A DNA stretch of 64,000 nt, taken from assembly GCA_036557285.1 (NCBI GenBank), contig DATBHW010000040.1:1-64000 (forward strand), given 5' to 3'. Numbering within the stretch: position 1 is the stretch's first letter; every line of letters begins with the position of its first letter. A model generated the notes under the pieces. It was not told where the DNA came from. It did not search any database and saw only the letters and a list, made by a program, of their open reading frames with translations. This stretch comes from Ktedonobacterales bacterium. GTDB lineage: Bacteria; Chloroflexota; Ktedonobacteria; Ktedonobacterales; DATBGS01. The position numbers and the translations under genes were made by a program. Positions 8,334 to 17,277 of this stretch are shown here, in pieces.

Positions 8334-8519
8334 ATGGCAAAAATTTCGATGATCGTTAAGTCCAAGCGCAAGCCCAAGTTTAAGGTGCAGCAGCATAATC
8401 GCTGCGGTCTCTGTGGCCGCCCGCGTGGGTATATGCGCAAGTTTGGCCTCTGTCGCATCTGTTTTCGGCAGTTGGCGCTGCGTGGTGAACTGCCCGGCGT
8501 CACCAAGTCTAGCTGGTAG
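8334..8519 (+). CDS. rpsN: 30S ribosomal protein S14, zinc-binding type Z (uS14)
   Basis: 61 residues, the short zinc form of S14. The four cysteines are in [20 protein letters not shown] (CxxC and CxxC), followed by [19 protein letters not shown], the standard ending. S14 is needed for late 30S head assembly. The start is 4 bases after rplE with no extra spacer. The gene is also called rpsZ in some nomenclatures. Confidence 0.97.
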   Translation: MAKISMIVKSKRKPKFKVQQHNRCGLCGRPRGYMRKFGLCRICFRQLALRGELPGVTKSSW

Positions 8520-8539
8520 GCTGCGAGGAGGAATTACTG

Positions 8540-8935
8540 ATGAATATGACTGATCCCATCGCGGATATGCTGACACGCATCCGCAATGCGATCATGGCGC
8601 GGCACACCCGTGTCTTGATCCCTGCCTCGAAGATGAAGCTTGCTATCGCACGCATCCTCAAAGAAGAGGGATATATTAAGGATTTTGATTTTCTGAAGGA
8701 TAATCCACAGGGTACACTGCGCATTTCCTTAAAGTATGTGGATAAGCGACCTGTGCTGACACAACTCAAGCGTGTCAGCCGACCAGGGCTGCGCGTGTAT
8801 ACCAAGCGGGATGATATTCCGCGTGTGCGCGGTGGCATCGGCACAGCCATTATCTCGACCCCCCAGGGGCTGATGACTGGTCGGCGCGCCTATCAGCTTG
8901 GCCTTGGCGGCGAGGTCGTTTGCTATATCTGGTAG
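8540..8935 (+). CDS. rpsH: 30S ribosomal protein S8 (uS8)
   Basis: 131 residues with ATG after GCGAGGAGGAATTACTG. Blocks [30 protein letters not shown] and the C-terminal [20 protein letters not shown] are typical. S8 binds the central domain of 16S rRNA and in E. coli represses the spc operon by binding near the rplE start. No comparable hairpin was evident at rplE here. Normal size. Confidence 0.97.
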   Translation: MNMTDPIADMLTRIRNAIMARHTRVLIPASKMKLAIARILKEEGYIKDFDFLKDNPQGTLRISLKYVDKRPVLTQLKRVSRPGLRVYTKRDDIPRVRGGIGTAIISTPQGLMTGRRAYQLGLGGEVVCYIW

Positions 8936-9014
8936 CCGAAGAGAGGCGGAGAACGTAACAGGCGTGTTGCGTATCCTGTGCTGAGCCTCTTCAGCTTGCA
9001 GAAAGGAAAAGAAG

Positions 9015-9572
9015 ATGTCGCGTATTGGGAAGGCGCCGATCACTGTGCCGCAGGGGGTGAAGGTGCAGCTTGGTGAGGGGAACAGCGTCACCGTGACCGG
9101 GCCAAAAGGCTCGCTGACCAACTCGTTCCATCCAGATATAAAGATCGCGCTGGAGGATGGCAAGCTGGTGGTGGACCGGCCCGACGAGAGCAAACAGCAT
9201 AAATCGCTGCATGGGCTGACGCGTACCCTGGTGGCGAATATGGTGACGGGGGTTACACAGGGGTTTACGAAGAGCCTGGAAATTAATGGGGTAGGCTATC
9301 GTGTAGCGAAGGTGGGCAATAATCTGGTCTTCCAGGTTGGTTACTCCCATCCGGTGGAGTTTGATCCACCGCCGGGCATCCAGTTTGCTGTCGAGGGTAC
9401 GACCAAGCTGAGTGTGTCGGGCATTGATAAGTATATGGTCGGCCAGGTGGCGGCGCAGATTCGCAGCATCCGCAAGCCCGAACCGTATAAGGGCAAGGGT
9501 ATTAAGTACACTACGGAAGTGATCCGCCGCAAGGCCGGCAAGGCGGGCAAAGTCGGCGGCAAGAAGAAGTAG
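9015..9572 (+). CDS. rplF: 50S ribosomal protein L6 (uL6)
   Basis: 185 residues with ATG after AGAAAGGAAAAGA. Blocks [64 protein letters not shown] and [14 protein letters not shown] identify L6, which lies near the factor-binding centre. A 79-base spacer precedes it, with no structure that I could support. The C-terminal end is Lys/Gly-rich, as in many L6 proteins. Confidence 0.98.
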   Translation: MSRIGKAPITVPQGVKVQLGEGNSVTVTGPKGSLTNSFHPDIKIALEDGKLVVDRPDESKQHKSLHGLTRTLVANMVTGVTQGFTKSLEINGVGYRVAKVGNNLVFQVGYSHPVEFDPPPGIQFAVEGTTKLSVSGIDKYMVGQVAAQIRSIRKPEPYKGKGIKYTTEVIRRKAGKAGKVGGKKK

Positions 9573-9624
9573 GGAATACACCCTCTAGCGGCTGCGCAAG
9601 AACCAGAGTGAACAGGTGAAAGCG

Positions 9625-10194
9625 ATGATTAAGAGTTTCAACGCGAACAAGGCGCGACTGCGGCGGCACCGGCGCGTGCGCAAGCGCGTGCAGGGTACGT
9701 CAGAACGCCCCAGGCTTTCTGTCTTCCGCAGCGCGGAGCATATCTATGCGCAGATTATTGACGACGAGCGTGGGCAAACGCTGGTAGCGGCTTCTTCCCT
9801 GGAGAAAGCCGGGCGCGGCGCAGCGGGGGCAGGTGGCAAAGCGTCTGCAAGCGGCGCGGCAGCGCCACAGCAGGCGCGCAAGGGGGCCAGAGCGGCTCAA
9901 GCTGCCAAAGCGGAGCCTGCGGCTGGCAAGGCTGGGAAGGGCAGCAAGGGCGAGCAAGCAGCGCCTCCGCCAGCAGCGGCTGAGCCATCTGAGGCTGAGC
10001 GCGCGCCTGCTGGCCTCAAGGGCATTGCCGCCAACCATAAGGTAGCCGTAGCCCAATCCATCGGGCGTTTGATTGCGGAGCGCGCCAGGGAGCGCGGTAT
10101 CACCAGGGTCGTTTTTGATCGTGGCGGCTATATTTATCATGGCCGCGTGGCTGCCCTGGCCGCTGGCGCGCGTGAAGGCGGCCTGGACTTCTAG
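9625..10194 (+). CDS. rplR: 50S ribosomal protein L18 (uL18) with Ala/Lys-rich insertion
   Basis: 189 residues from ATG 9625, with AGGTGA 5 bases upstream; a GTG at 9616 would add three residues. Residues 1-60 ([37 protein letters not shown]) and 133-189 ([33 protein letters not shown]) are the two halves of L18, which carries 5S rRNA. Between them are about 72 extra residues (61-132), mainly Ala, Gly, Lys, Pro and Glu. The insertion replaces the short loop after the TLVAASS strand. Normal L18 is about 120 residues. Confidence 0.96.
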   Translation: MIKSFNANKARLRRHRRVRKRVQGTSERPRLSVFRSAEHIYAQIIDDERGQTLVAASSLEKAGRGAAGAGGKASASGAAAPQQARKGARAAQAAKAEPAAGKAGKGSKGEQAAPPPAAAEPSEAERAPAGLKGIAANHKVAVAQSIGRLIAERARERGITRVVFDRGGYIYHGRVAALAAGAREGGLDF

Positions 10195-10205
10195 CGAGGA
10201 ATACG

Positions 10206-10904
10206 ATGGCGAGGATAGACGCTTCAAAGCTGGGGAATCTTGAGGAAACTGTGGTGCAGGTCAGCCGCGTTGCCAAGGTGGTCAAGGGTGGTCGGCGCTT
10301 CAGTTTTCGCGCATTGGTCGTGGTAGGGGATCGCAATGGGCATGTCGGCGCCGGTCTTGGCAAGGCCGGTGAAGTGCCAGAGGCGATTCGCAAGGGTGTG
10401 GAGGATGCCAAAAAGCATTTAATTAAGGCGCCTTTGTTGGGAACGACGATTCCCTATCTGGTTAAACATCGGTTTGGCGCTTCTGAGGTGCTGCTGAAGC
10501 CTGCGGCGCCTGGAACGGGTGTGATCGCCGGTGGTGCGGTGCGCGCGGTGGTGGAGGCGGCTGGTATCCGCGATATTCTGACGAAATCGCTGGGGAGTTC
10601 GACAGCCCTCAATACCGTAGCCGCCACGTTAGGCGCTTTGCGTGAGATGCGTACACCGGAGGTTGAGGCTGCCCGCCGCAACCGAACGGTGGCCGATCTG
10701 GTTGGCGCTCGCCGCGCTGCCCAGCTTGCCGAGCAGGCCAGCATGGCCGCGCTTGAGACGCCGGTGATTGAGCGCGAGGAGCGCAACCCTCGTGGGGACC
10801 GCCCTGAGCGTGGCTCTCGTGGCGAACGCGGTGATCGCGGTGGTGATCGTGGCGGTGATCGCGGAGGTCGTGGCCCAGGAGGGCCAGGCGGTCGGCGCCG
10901 CTGA
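10206..10904 (+). CDS. rpsE: 30S ribosomal protein S5 (uS5) with RGG-type tail
   Basis: 232 residues. The S5 fold is shown by [59 protein letters not shown] and [15 protein letters not shown]5 lies at the mRNA entry tunnel and influences decoding accuracy. From about residue 188 a tail of RGD/RGG-like repeats ([18 protein letters not shown]) follows, basic and disordered. This resembles the basic part of the S3 tail, and S3 and S5 are neighbours at the mRNA entry site. Confidence 0.96.
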   Translation: MARIDASKLGNLEETVVQVSRVAKVVKGGRRFSFRALVVVGDRNGHVGAGLGKAGEVPEAIRKGVEDAKKHLIKAPLLGTTIPYLVKHRFGASEVLLKPAAPGTGVIAGGAVRAVVEAAGIRDILTKSLGSSTALNTVAATLGALREMRTPEVEAARRNRTVADLVGARRAAQLAEQASMAALETPVIEREERNPRGDRPERGSRGERGDRGGDRGGDRGGRGPGGPGGRRR

Positions 10905-11113
10905 TAGAGTAGAGGGAAGGGCTGTTAGGGCGTTTAGAGGAAGGCGGGTCGCGGCAGGTTGATCTCTCTGGCCAGGCTTTTTCTGGCAGGTGTGGATGGG
11001 AATCTTTGCGGTGAGCGGCTCTGTTTGCTAGATGAAACGGCTGTGAGATGGTATGATATGGACGACCTCTCTCCCGGCGTCCCCTGAGCCGTATCCCTGG
11101 AGCGTAAAAAATT

Positions 11114-11299
11114 ATGAGCAAGTTGCGAATAACCTGGGTGAAGAGCGCGATTGGTTATCCCGTACCCCAGAAACGGACGATTCGGGCGCTGGGCTTCCAT
11201 CGGCTTCATCAGGTGGTGGAGCATGAAGATAATCCCAGCGTGCGCGGGATGGTTCAGAAAGTGAACCATCTTGTGCGTGTGGAGGAGGTTGCCCAATGA
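11114..11299 (+). CDS. rpmD: 50S ribosomal protein L30 (uL30)
   Basis: 61 residues: [38 protein letters not shown] and [17 protein letters not shown] are the L30 pattern. It overlaps the rplO start by 4 bases. The 209 bases before it (10905-11113) hold no gene that I can support. They contain a G/A-rich stretch just after rpsE and a TATGAT near 11050 without a matching -35, so an internal promoter is possible but not shown. Confidence 0.96.
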   Translation: MSKLRITWVKSAIGYPVPQKRTIRALGFHRLHQVVEHEDNPSVRGMVQKVNHLVRVEEVAQ

Positions 11300-11799
11300 G
11301 GCTATCGGATTTGCAAGCGGCGCCGGGCGCGCGTAAGGAAAAGCGCCGCCTGGGGCGTGGTCACGGCTCTGGCCGTATGAAGACAGCCGGGCGTGGCACC
11401 AAAGGCCAGAAGGCGCGCACCGGCGGAAGTGTGCCTTCGTGGTTTGAGGGCGGCCAACTGCGGCTGTCGCGTCGTCTGCCCTTTATCAAGGGGTTCACCA
11501 ATCACTCTAAAAAAGAATATGCGGTGATCAATGTCGCTCAGCTTCAGGTATTTGAGCCTTCCAGCCAGGTAGATGCCGAGGCGCTGGTCGCGTCGGGCAT
11601 CATCAAAGCCTCGGCGGCGAAGGGGCTGATTAAGATTCTGGGCGATGGCGATCTGGATCGACCACTGAACGTGCGGGCGCATAAGTTTTCGGCGAGCGCG
11701 CGGGCGAAGATCGAGGGGGCTGGCGGCGCGGTCGAAGAGATTGTTATCAATGCTCCTGCCAAGACAAAGCGGGCGAAGAAACCCACAGCGCAGGCGTGA
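11296..11799 (+). CDS. rplO: 50S ribosomal protein L15 (uL15)
   Basis: 167 residues starting at ATG 11296 within the rpmD stop. Typical L15 features are [13 protein letters not shown]-like sequence, the Gly-rich [20 protein letters not shown], and [19 protein letters not shown] in the C-terminal domain. L15 is a late-assembly protein of the 50S core. The final [13 protein letters not shown] is a short basic tail, not unusual for the family. Confidence 0.97.
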   Translation: MRLSDLQAAPGARKEKRRLGRGHGSGRMKTAGRGTKGQKARTGGSVPSWFEGGQLRLSRRLPFIKGFTNHSKKEYAVINVAQLQVFEPSSQVDAEALVASGIIKASAAKGLIKILGDGDLDRPLNVRAHKFSASARAKIEGAGGAVEEIVINAPAKTKRAKKPTAQA

Positions 11800-11840
11800 C
11801 CAGGGTAAAACAGGCTATTCTTCCGTGATCATCTCAGCGT

Positions 11841-11868
11841 GGGGGAGCCAACAGTAGCCCGCTCCCCC
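11841..11868 (+). terminator. Hairpin in rplO-secY spacer
   Basis: GGGGGAGC (11841-11848) pairs perfectly with GCTCCCCC (11861-11868) across a 12-base loop. The following GTCTCAGTATTTGGTTCGTT is not a clean U-tract, so this could be an attenuator or an RNA end-processing site that lowers secY expression relative to the ribosomal genes. The 174-base spacer otherwise shows only the secY ribosome-binding site (CGGAGGC). Confidence 0.5.
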
Positions 11869-11973
11869 GTCTCAGTATTTGGTTCGTTATTGGTAATGAG
11901 CAATTTTTCTCTTTCCTGGTGATCCCCCAGGTTGTCAGGGCAGCGCACCTGGATTGGCTGATCGGAGGCATCT

Positions 11974-13308
11974 ATGTGGGAACGTCTACGCAGCATCTGG
12001 ACCATTCCAGACCTGCGTAACAAGATTCTCTTTACGCTAGGCATGCTGCTGGTGTTCCGGCTGGTGGCGCATGTGCCAGTTCCGGGTATTGATCCCGCCA
12101 GCCTGCAAAATGCGCTGGGCAATAACCAGCAGTATAACCAGCTCTTCGGTCTGCTGGATGTGTTTTCAGGTGGTTCGCTGCAAACTTTTTCGGTGGCGGC
12201 CCTGGGGGTTTATCCTTATATCACGGCCTCGATTGTGATGCAGTTGATTGTGCCGATCTTCCCGCGCCTGGAAGCCCTCCAGCGCGAGGGCGGCGAGGCC
12301 GGGCGCACGCGCATCAGCCAGTATACGCGCGTGCTGACGGTTCCGCTGGCGTTCCTTCAGGCGTTTGGGCAGAGCGCGATCTTTGTGCAGTTGGGCGCTA
12401 TCTCTCAAGGCCAGTTTAGCCTCTTCCAAGCCTCGACCTTCCTGCCCACGTTTGCCACGCTGGTGACGCTGACCGCCGGGACGGTTTTCCTGGTCTGGCT
12501 GGGCGAGGTCATCACCGAAAATGGGATCGGCAACGGCATCTCACTGATTATCTTTGCTGGAATTGTCAGCCGCCTGCCTTCAGATGTTGGCACGCTGCTG
12601 ATTAGCACGAGTGCTGGTGGGGTCACGAATACGACGAATATTGTACAAATTGTGGTCTTCATCGCGGTGGTGGCGCTGATTGTCCTTTCGATTGTCTTTA
12701 TCTATCAGGCCCAGCGACGTGTGCCAGTGCAATACCCCACGAAGCGGATGGTTGGGCGTGATCGCTACGCGGGTTCGAGCCAGATGTCCTACATTCCGAT
12801 GCAGATCAATATGGCTGGCATGATTCCCCTGATCTTTGCCCAGTCTATGCTGATCTTCCCGGTCATTCTGTCGTCCTATCTGGCCTTTAGCTCAAACAAA
12901 TTCATTGCCAATGCGGCGAACGCTGTGCGCGCCTGGGTCGATCAAACGCACTGGTGGTACTGGGTGATCTTCTTTGTGTTAGTGGTGGCCTTTACCTTCT
13001 TCTATGCGATGGTTCTCTGGCAGCAGCAGAACTTGCCTGAAAACCTGCAAAAACAAGGAGCCATTATTCCAGGCATCCGGCCCGGACCCAAGACCCAGCA
13101 GTACCTGGATGCGGTGCTGCGGCGCATAACGCTGGCTGGCGCGGTCTTCCTGGGCATCATTGCGGTGGTGCCGGCCTTCTTCCTGGTGAATGGCACGCAG
13201 TTGCTCAGCGCGGCGGCTTTGCTCATCGCTGTTGGTGTGGTGCTGGATACGGTGAAGCAGTTAGAAGCGCAAATGGTGATGCGGAACTACTCTGGTTTTC
13301 TGCGCTAG
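11974..13308 (+). CDS. secY: Preprotein translocase subunit SecY
   Basis: 444 residues with about ten hydrophobic segments, the pore of the Sec translocon. Conserved stretches include LRNKILFTLGMLLVFRLVAH near the N-terminus, GVYPYITASIVMQL, GGEAGRTRISQYTR (the second cytoplasmic loop), ITENGIGNGISLIIFAGI, RRVPVQYPTKRMVG and MPLQINMAG-like sequence (PMQINMAGMIPLIFAQS). It lies between rplO and adk, the usual spc-operon position. A 197-base spacer follows before adk; it holds no gene that I can support. Confidence 0.98.
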   Translation: MWERLRSIWTIPDLRNKILFTLGMLLVFRLVAHVPVPGIDPASLQNALGNNQQYNQLFGLLDVFSGGSLQTFSVAALGVYPYITASIVMQLIVPIFPRLEALQREGGEAGRTRISQYTRVLTVPLAFLQAFGQSAIFVQLGAISQGQFSLFQASTFLPTFATLVTLTAGTVFLVWLGEVITENGIGNGISLIIFAGIVSRLPSDVGTLLISTSAGGVTNTTNIVQIVVFIAVVALIVLSIVFIYQAQRRVPVQYPTKRMVGRDRYAGSSQMSYIPMQINMAGMIPLIFAQSMLIFPVILSSYLAFSSNKFIANAANAVRAWVDQTHWWYWVIFFVLVVAFTFFYAMVLWQQQNLPENLQKQGAIIPGIRPGPKTQQYLDAVLRRITLAGAVFLGIIAVVPAFFLVNGTQLLSAAALLIAVGVVLDTVKQLEAQMVMRNYSGFLR

Positions 13309-13505
13309 ATGCCTGGGGCAACGAGCGCAGCCTTTGACCTGGCTGCCAATGGCGGCAGTTTGATAGCCTCTGCGCCCACTGGAGCGCGTGGGGGCGGTTG
13401 AGGGCGAGGATGGAAAGCCAGGCTGCCTGGGATGGGGTGATCGTTGTGGCGGACTGATAGGCGGCGCCGGGTCTCTCCTCCTCAGCGTTGAGCAAAGGTG
13501 GCAAT

Positions 13506-14150
13506 GTGGATATTCTTCTGTTGGGCGCTCAGGGATCTGGCAAGGGAACCCAGGCTGATGCTTTGGAAGCAAAGCTGGGTATTCCGCATGTCGCTAGTGG
13601 AGATTTGCTTCGCGCGGTGATCAGCCAGAATACGCCGGTAGGCCAGAGCGCGCGGTCCTATTATGATCGTGGGGATCTGGTTCCCGACGAGATCATGGTA
13701 GCGATGTTTCTGGAGCGTCTGGAAGAACCGGATTGCGCCAAAGGGGTCATTCTGGACGGCTTTCCGCGCACGATTGCTCAGGCTGAAGAGTTGGATAAGG
13801 CGCTGGCTGCGCTGCGCCGGGGTGTCGATCATGTAATTTATCTCAAGGCTGATCCGAATGTGTTGGTAAAACGCCTGGCAAATCGCTATATCTGCCGGGC
13901 GCACCAACACCCTTATAATCTGGTGACGAATCCGCCAAAGCGACCTGGCATCTGTGATATTGATGGCAGTGAATTATATCAACGCAGCGATGACACTGAG
14001 GGGGCTGTGCGGCGCAGGTTAGAAATCTTTTACAGCGAGACGGTCAGGCTTCTTGATTACTACGGCGCCCAGGGGAAGGTTCGTGAGATTGACGCGGAGC
14101 AGCCTATTCAGGCTGTCACCAGGGACATCTTACAGGCGCTGGGTACGTAA
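13506..14150 (+). CDS. adk: Adenylate kinase
   Basis: Catalyses ATP + AMP to 2 ADP. 214 residues from GTG 13506 (MDILLLGAQGSGKGTQ), placed 5-6 bases after AAAGGTGG; a TTG at 13488 would add six residues. The P-loop GAQGSGKGTQ, the AMP-binding region and the ILDGFPRTIAQAE block are present. The lid is the long form with a metal-site pattern: CRAH, then Y and PP, then CDID, i.e. Cys and His plus Cys and Asp, rather than the four-Cys zinc lid. The position secY-adk-map is standard. Confidence 0.96.
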   Translation: MDILLLGAQGSGKGTQADALEAKLGIPHVASGDLLRAVISQNTPVGQSARSYYDRGDLVPDEIMVAMFLERLEEPDCAKGVILDGFPRTIAQAEELDKALAALRRGVDHVIYLKADPNVLVKRLANRYICRAHQHPYNLVTNPPKRPGICDIDGSELYQRSDDTEGAVRRRLEIFYSETVRLLDYYGAQGKVREIDAEQPIQAVTRDILQALGT

Positions 14151-14168
14151 GAAACGGGCGATCCGGGT

Positions 14169-14936
14169 ATGGCGATTATTACCAAGTCGAAAACTGAGCG
14201 GGAAGAGATGCGCGCCGCTGGCGCGCTGGTGGCCGAGATTTTAGAGACGCTTACGCGCGCGGTGCGGCCAGGGGTGACAACGGCGAAATTGAACGAGCTG
14301 GCGGCGCGCGAATTGAAGCAGTATAGGGCGACCTCGAACTTCAAGGGCTATCACGGCGGCCTCTACTTTCCTGGCACGATCTGCGCGTCGGTGAATGAGG
14401 AAGTGGTGCATGGCATTCCAGGCAAGCGTGTCTTGAGAGAAGGCGATATTATCAGCATTGACTTCGGCGCGGTCTATAACGGCTGGAATGGCGATTCGGC
14501 TACGACGGTGCCGGTGGGTCAGGTTTCGCCGGAAGCTGAGCGGCTGCTGCGGGTGACGCGCGAAGCCTTGCAGCAAGGTATAGCAAAGGCGCGTGCTGGC
14601 AATCGGGTGCAGGACATTGGGCGGGCTGTGCAGCAGTATGTAGAGGCGTCTGGCTTCTCGGTGGTACGGCAGTATGTTGGGCATGGCATTGGCCGCGAGA
14701 TGCACGAGGAGCCGCAGGTGCCGAATTATGTGGATGAACATCAGCGCAATCCACAACTGCTCCCCGGCATGGTGATTGCTATCGAGCCGATGGTGAACGC
14801 GGGCGGCGCCGCGACCAGGGTGCTGGATGATAGGTGGACGGTGGTTACTGCTGATGGCAGCCTTTCCGCGCACTTCGAGCATACGGTGGCGATTACGGAG
14901 GGCGAGCCGGATATTTTGACGCTGCCGCGCATGTGA
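14169..14936 (+). CDS. map: Methionine aminopeptidase, type I
   Basis: 255 residues. This metalloenzyme removes the initiator Met from nascent proteins. Visible metal-site and substrate residues are HGIPGKR (His), DFGAVYNGWNGDSATT (two Asp), GHGIGREMHEEPQVPN (His) and, near the end, AIEPMV and HFEHTVAITE (two Glu). No N-terminal zinc-finger extension is present. It is 18 bases downstream of adk and probably co-transcribed. Confidence 0.97.
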   Translation: MAIITKSKTEREEMRAAGALVAEILETLTRAVRPGVTTAKLNELAARELKQYRATSNFKGYHGGLYFPGTICASVNEEVVHGIPGKRVLREGDIISIDFGAVYNGWNGDSATTVPVGQVSPEAERLLRVTREALQQGIAKARAGNRVQDIGRAVQQYVEASGFSVVRQYVGHGIGREMHEEPQVPNYVDEHQRNPQLLPGMVIAIEPMVNAGGAATRVLDDRWTVVTADGSLSAHFEHTVAITEGEPDILTLPRM

Positions 14937-14992
14937 GATGAACTCGGTGTTTGTCAGGGGGCGCTTCGTTTTGTTATTCCGCTTTGGAAGAC

Positions 14993-15021
14993 TTGCGAAG
15001 TGAAAACCTCTATGCTATAAT
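14993..15021 (+). promoter_or_regulatory. Sigma-70-type promoter for infA
   Basis: TTGCGA (14993-14998), a 17-base spacer, then TATAAT (15016-15021), 74 bases before infA. It would make infA-rpmJ-rpsM and the following genes a transcription unit separate from map. The -35 hexamer belongs to the TTGCnn pattern seen at several other promoters in this window. Confidence 0.75.
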
Positions 15022-15094
15022 TTGAAGTTGGCTGCGGCTTTTTTTCTAAGGCTGCTGCTGCGCCTTGAGCGTTAGTCTATAGGGAAGAGGTGCT

Positions 15095-15316
15095 ATGCCA
15101 AAAAAGGATGCCCTGGAATACGAAGGGGTCATCATGGAAGCGCTGCCGAACGCGCAGTTCCGGGTGGAGTTAAGCAACGGGCATAAGGTGCTGGCTTATT
15201 TGTCGGGCAAGATGCGCACCAATTTTGTGCGCGTGGTCCCGGGCGATAAGGTGAAGGTAGTTCTTTCAGAATATGACCTGGATCAAGGGCGCATCGTCTG
15301 GCGCAATCGGGGATAG
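15095..15316 (+). CDS. infA: Translation initiation factor IF-1
   Basis: 73 residues, the standard size for IF-1, an S1-fold protein that occupies the A site during initiation. Sequence blocks [40 protein letters not shown] and [14 protein letters not shown] are diagnostic. It has its own promoter upstream and a terminator-like hairpin 28 bases downstream, so it may be expressed partly apart from the ribosomal genes after it. Confidence 0.98.
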   Translation: MPKKDALEYEGVIMEALPNAQFRVELSNGHKVLAYLSGKMRTNFVRVVPGDKVKVVLSEYDLDQGRIVWRNRG

Positions 15317-15344
15317 GAAGAGGCGCGGGAGGAATAGTGGCGCA

Positions 15345-15383
15345 GCCCTGCCTGAGTATGACAAAGGTGAGGCAGGGCGTTTT
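15345..15383 (+). terminator. Intrinsic terminator/attenuator after infA
   Basis: GCCCTGCCT (15345-15353) pairs with AGGCAGGGC (15370-15378), followed by GTTTTG. It lies inside what is usually one operon, within a 306-base spacer before rpmJ. The rest of that spacer (15384-15622) is pyrimidine-rich near 15440-15480 and holds no gene I can support. Confidence 0.65.
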
Positions 15384-15622
15384 GCATCCTATCATGAGCC
15401 TCTTTGCTTTCAGACGCCAGGACGCCAACAGGAACAGGTATTATCTCCTTTTTACTCTGGCTTGTTTTCTCTCGCTTTTGCCCGGCGCTGACGGGAAGAG
15501 ACGAGAGAAATGCTTACTTGTTGGGCGTCTGATGTGGTTGGGCTGGATGCCAGGACAGTCGCGCTCTCGCAAAAAAACCTGTGCTGCGCTTCATCGCAGC
15601 ATAGAGGAAGGTGGGTAGATCG

Positions 15623-15739
15623 ATGAAAGTGCGTGCTTCGGTAAAACCACGCTGCCCGGATTGCAAAGTGATTCGTCGGCGCCGTGTGGTTATGGTGATC
15701 TGTAGTAAGAACCCCAAGCATAAACAAAAGCAGGGATAA
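15623..15739 (+). CDS. rpmJ: 50S ribosomal protein L36 (bL36)
   Basis: A 38-residue gene easily missed because of its size. ATG 15623 begins [20 protein letters not shown] and continues with [17 protein letters not shown], then TAA. The zinc ligands are CPDC, then Cys and His in the second half (CSKNPKH), which is the C4/C3H pattern of bL36. GGAAGGTGGGTAGATCG upstream supplies a ribosome-binding site. The order infA-rpmJ-rpsM-rpsK is the standard alpha-operon start. Confidence 0.95.
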   Translation: MKVRASVKPRCPDCKVIRRRRVVMVICSKNPKHKQKQG

Positions 15740-15774
15740 CTGATTTCAACCATTGATGAAGGAGGGGCTTGCGA

Positions 15775-16167
15775 ATGGCCGGTAGCGCAAGAATTGCTGG
15801 CGTAGATATTCCGCGCGATAAGCGTGTGGAGATTGCGCTGACCTACGTGTTTGGCGTTGGCCTGACCACCAGCAAAAAGGTGCTGGAGCATACCCGCGTC
15901 AACCCGGATACTCGCGTGAAGGATTTAACGGAAGAAGAGGTCAACCGCTTGCGTGAGTATATTGACCGCAACGTCAAGGTTGAGGGCGATTTACGCCGCG
16001 AAGTGGACATGAATATCAGGCGGCTGATCGAGATTGGCAGCTATCGGGGGATGCGCCACCGGCGCAATCTGCCGGTACATGGGCAGCGCACACGCACGAA
16101 TGCGCGAACCAAGCGAGGGGTGAAGAAGACCGTCGCCGGGCGCAAGAAGGCTACTGCGAAGAAATAA
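15775..16167 (+). CDS. rpsM: 30S ribosomal protein S13 (uS13)
   Basis: 130 residues from ATG 15775, which has GGAGGGG 7 bases upstream; a TTG two codons earlier is less likely. Blocks [56 protein letters not shown] and [14 protein letters not shown] are typical. S13 contacts P-site tRNA and the 50S subunit. The Lys/Arg-rich C-terminus is normal for the family. Confidence 0.97.
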   Translation: MAGSARIAGVDIPRDKRVEIALTYVFGVGLTTSKKVLEHTRVNPDTRVKDLTEEEVNRLREYIDRNVKVEGDLRREVDMNIRRLIEIGSYRGMRHRRNLPVHGQRTRTNARTKRGVKKTVAGRKKATAKK

Positions 16168-16188
16168 TGCTGGGAGGAACCGCCAGGC

Positions 16189-16590
16189 ATGGCTGATGCA
16201 AAGAAGAAGACGGCTGGTCGCCCTCGCCGTCGTGAGCGCAAATCCGTTCCGCGCGGGCAGGCGCATATTCAATCTACGTTTAATAATACACTTGTAACCA
16301 TTACTGATCCAAATGGCAATGTGATTTCCTGGGGCAGCGCCGGAATGCACAACTTTAAGGGTTCGCGCAAGAGTACGCCGTATGCCGCGCAGGTGACGGC
16401 GGAAACGGCGGCCCGCAAGGCGATGGAGCATGGGCTGCGCCAGATTGAGGTGTATGTTAGAGGGCCAGGTTCCGGGCGTGAAGCGGCGATTCGCTCGCTT
16501 CAGACGGCTGGTATTGCGGTTATTTCCATTACTGATGTCACGCCCATTCCGCACAACGGGTGCCGTCCGCCAAAGCGACGCCGCGTGTAG
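16189..16590 (+). CDS. rpsK: 30S ribosomal protein S11 (uS11)
   Basis: 133 residues. Blocks [53 protein letters not shown]-type sequence ([20 protein letters not shown]) and [16 protein letters not shown] show S11, a platform protein near the mRNA exit channel that interacts with S6, S18 and the Shine-Dalgarno helix. Size is normal and no tail is present. The 45-base gap to rpsD is ordinary. Confidence 0.98.
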   Translation: MADAKKKTAGRPRRRERKSVPRGQAHIQSTFNNTLVTITDPNGNVISWGSAGMHNFKGSRKSTPYAAQVTAETAARKAMEHGLRQIEVYVRGPGSGREAAIRSLQTAGIAVISITDVTPIPHNGCRPPKRRRV

Positions 16591-16635
16591 TGTTTTGTTG
16601 GGTCTGTCATTTTTGGGGTCTGGAGAAGGAGTTTC

Positions 16636-17265
16636 ATGGCACGCTATACAGGCCCGGTCTGCCGTTTGTGCAGGCGTGAGGGCATGAAGTTATTTCTGAA
16701 GGGTGATCGCTGCCTGAGTAAAAAGTGCGCGATTGAGCGAGGCCGGGGCCGCCCAGGCCAACATGGGGCCGGGCGTGTGCGCAAGGCATCGGGCTATGCG
16801 CTGCAACTGCGTGAGAAGCAGAAGGTGCGCCGCACCTATGGTATTCTGGAGCGGCAGTTCCGGCGTCACTTCCAGGCGGCGGCTCACCAGCCTGGCAAAA
16901 CCAGTGATAATCTGCTGCAACTGCTTGAGATGCGCCTGGATAATCTGGTGTATCGCCTGGGGTTCGGCGATTCCCGCTCGCAGGCGCGCCAGCTTGTCTC
17001 GCATGGTCATTTTGAGGTTAATGGGCGCAAGACGGACATCCCCTCGTTTATTGCCCGCCCTGGGGATGTGATTGCGGTGCGTGAACACAGTAAGAACCTC
17101 GAATACTTTAAGACGCGGGCGCTCATGCTTGCCCAAAAGGGCGTGCCCAACTGGCTGCGGCTGGATACGGCTGCATTGTCTGGGCGTGTGATGGCGCTGC
17201 CAACGCGCACGGAACTTGAGCTGCCCTTCGACGAGGCGCTGGTGGTTGAACTGTACCAGCGGTAA
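16636..17265 (+). CDS. rpsD: 30S ribosomal protein S4 (uS4)
   Basis: 209 residues with the start after GGAGAAGGAGTTTC. The N-terminal region has four cysteines (CRLCRREG with [11 protein letters not shown]), the zinc-type S4. The S4 RNA-binding domain is seen in [20 protein letters not shown], followed by [20 protein letters not shown]4 nucleates 30S assembly and in E. coli represses the alpha operon. It directly precedes rpoA. Confidence 0.98.
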   Translation: MARYTGPVCRLCRREGMKLFLKGDRCLSKKCAIERGRGRPGQHGAGRVRKASGYALQLREKQKVRRTYGILERQFRRHFQAAAHQPGKTSDNLLQLLEMRLDNLVYRLGFGDSRSQARQLVSHGHFEVNGRKTDIPSFIARPGDVIAVREHSKNLEYFKTRALMLAQKGVPNWLRLDTAALSGRVMALPTRTELELPFDEALVVELYQR

Positions 17266-17277
17266 GAGGAGGTTCCT

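Noticed and set aside
15337-15618. 93-codon open frame between infA and rpmJ
   Set aside because: It spans the terminator hairpin, has no family features and lacks a proper ribosome-binding site.
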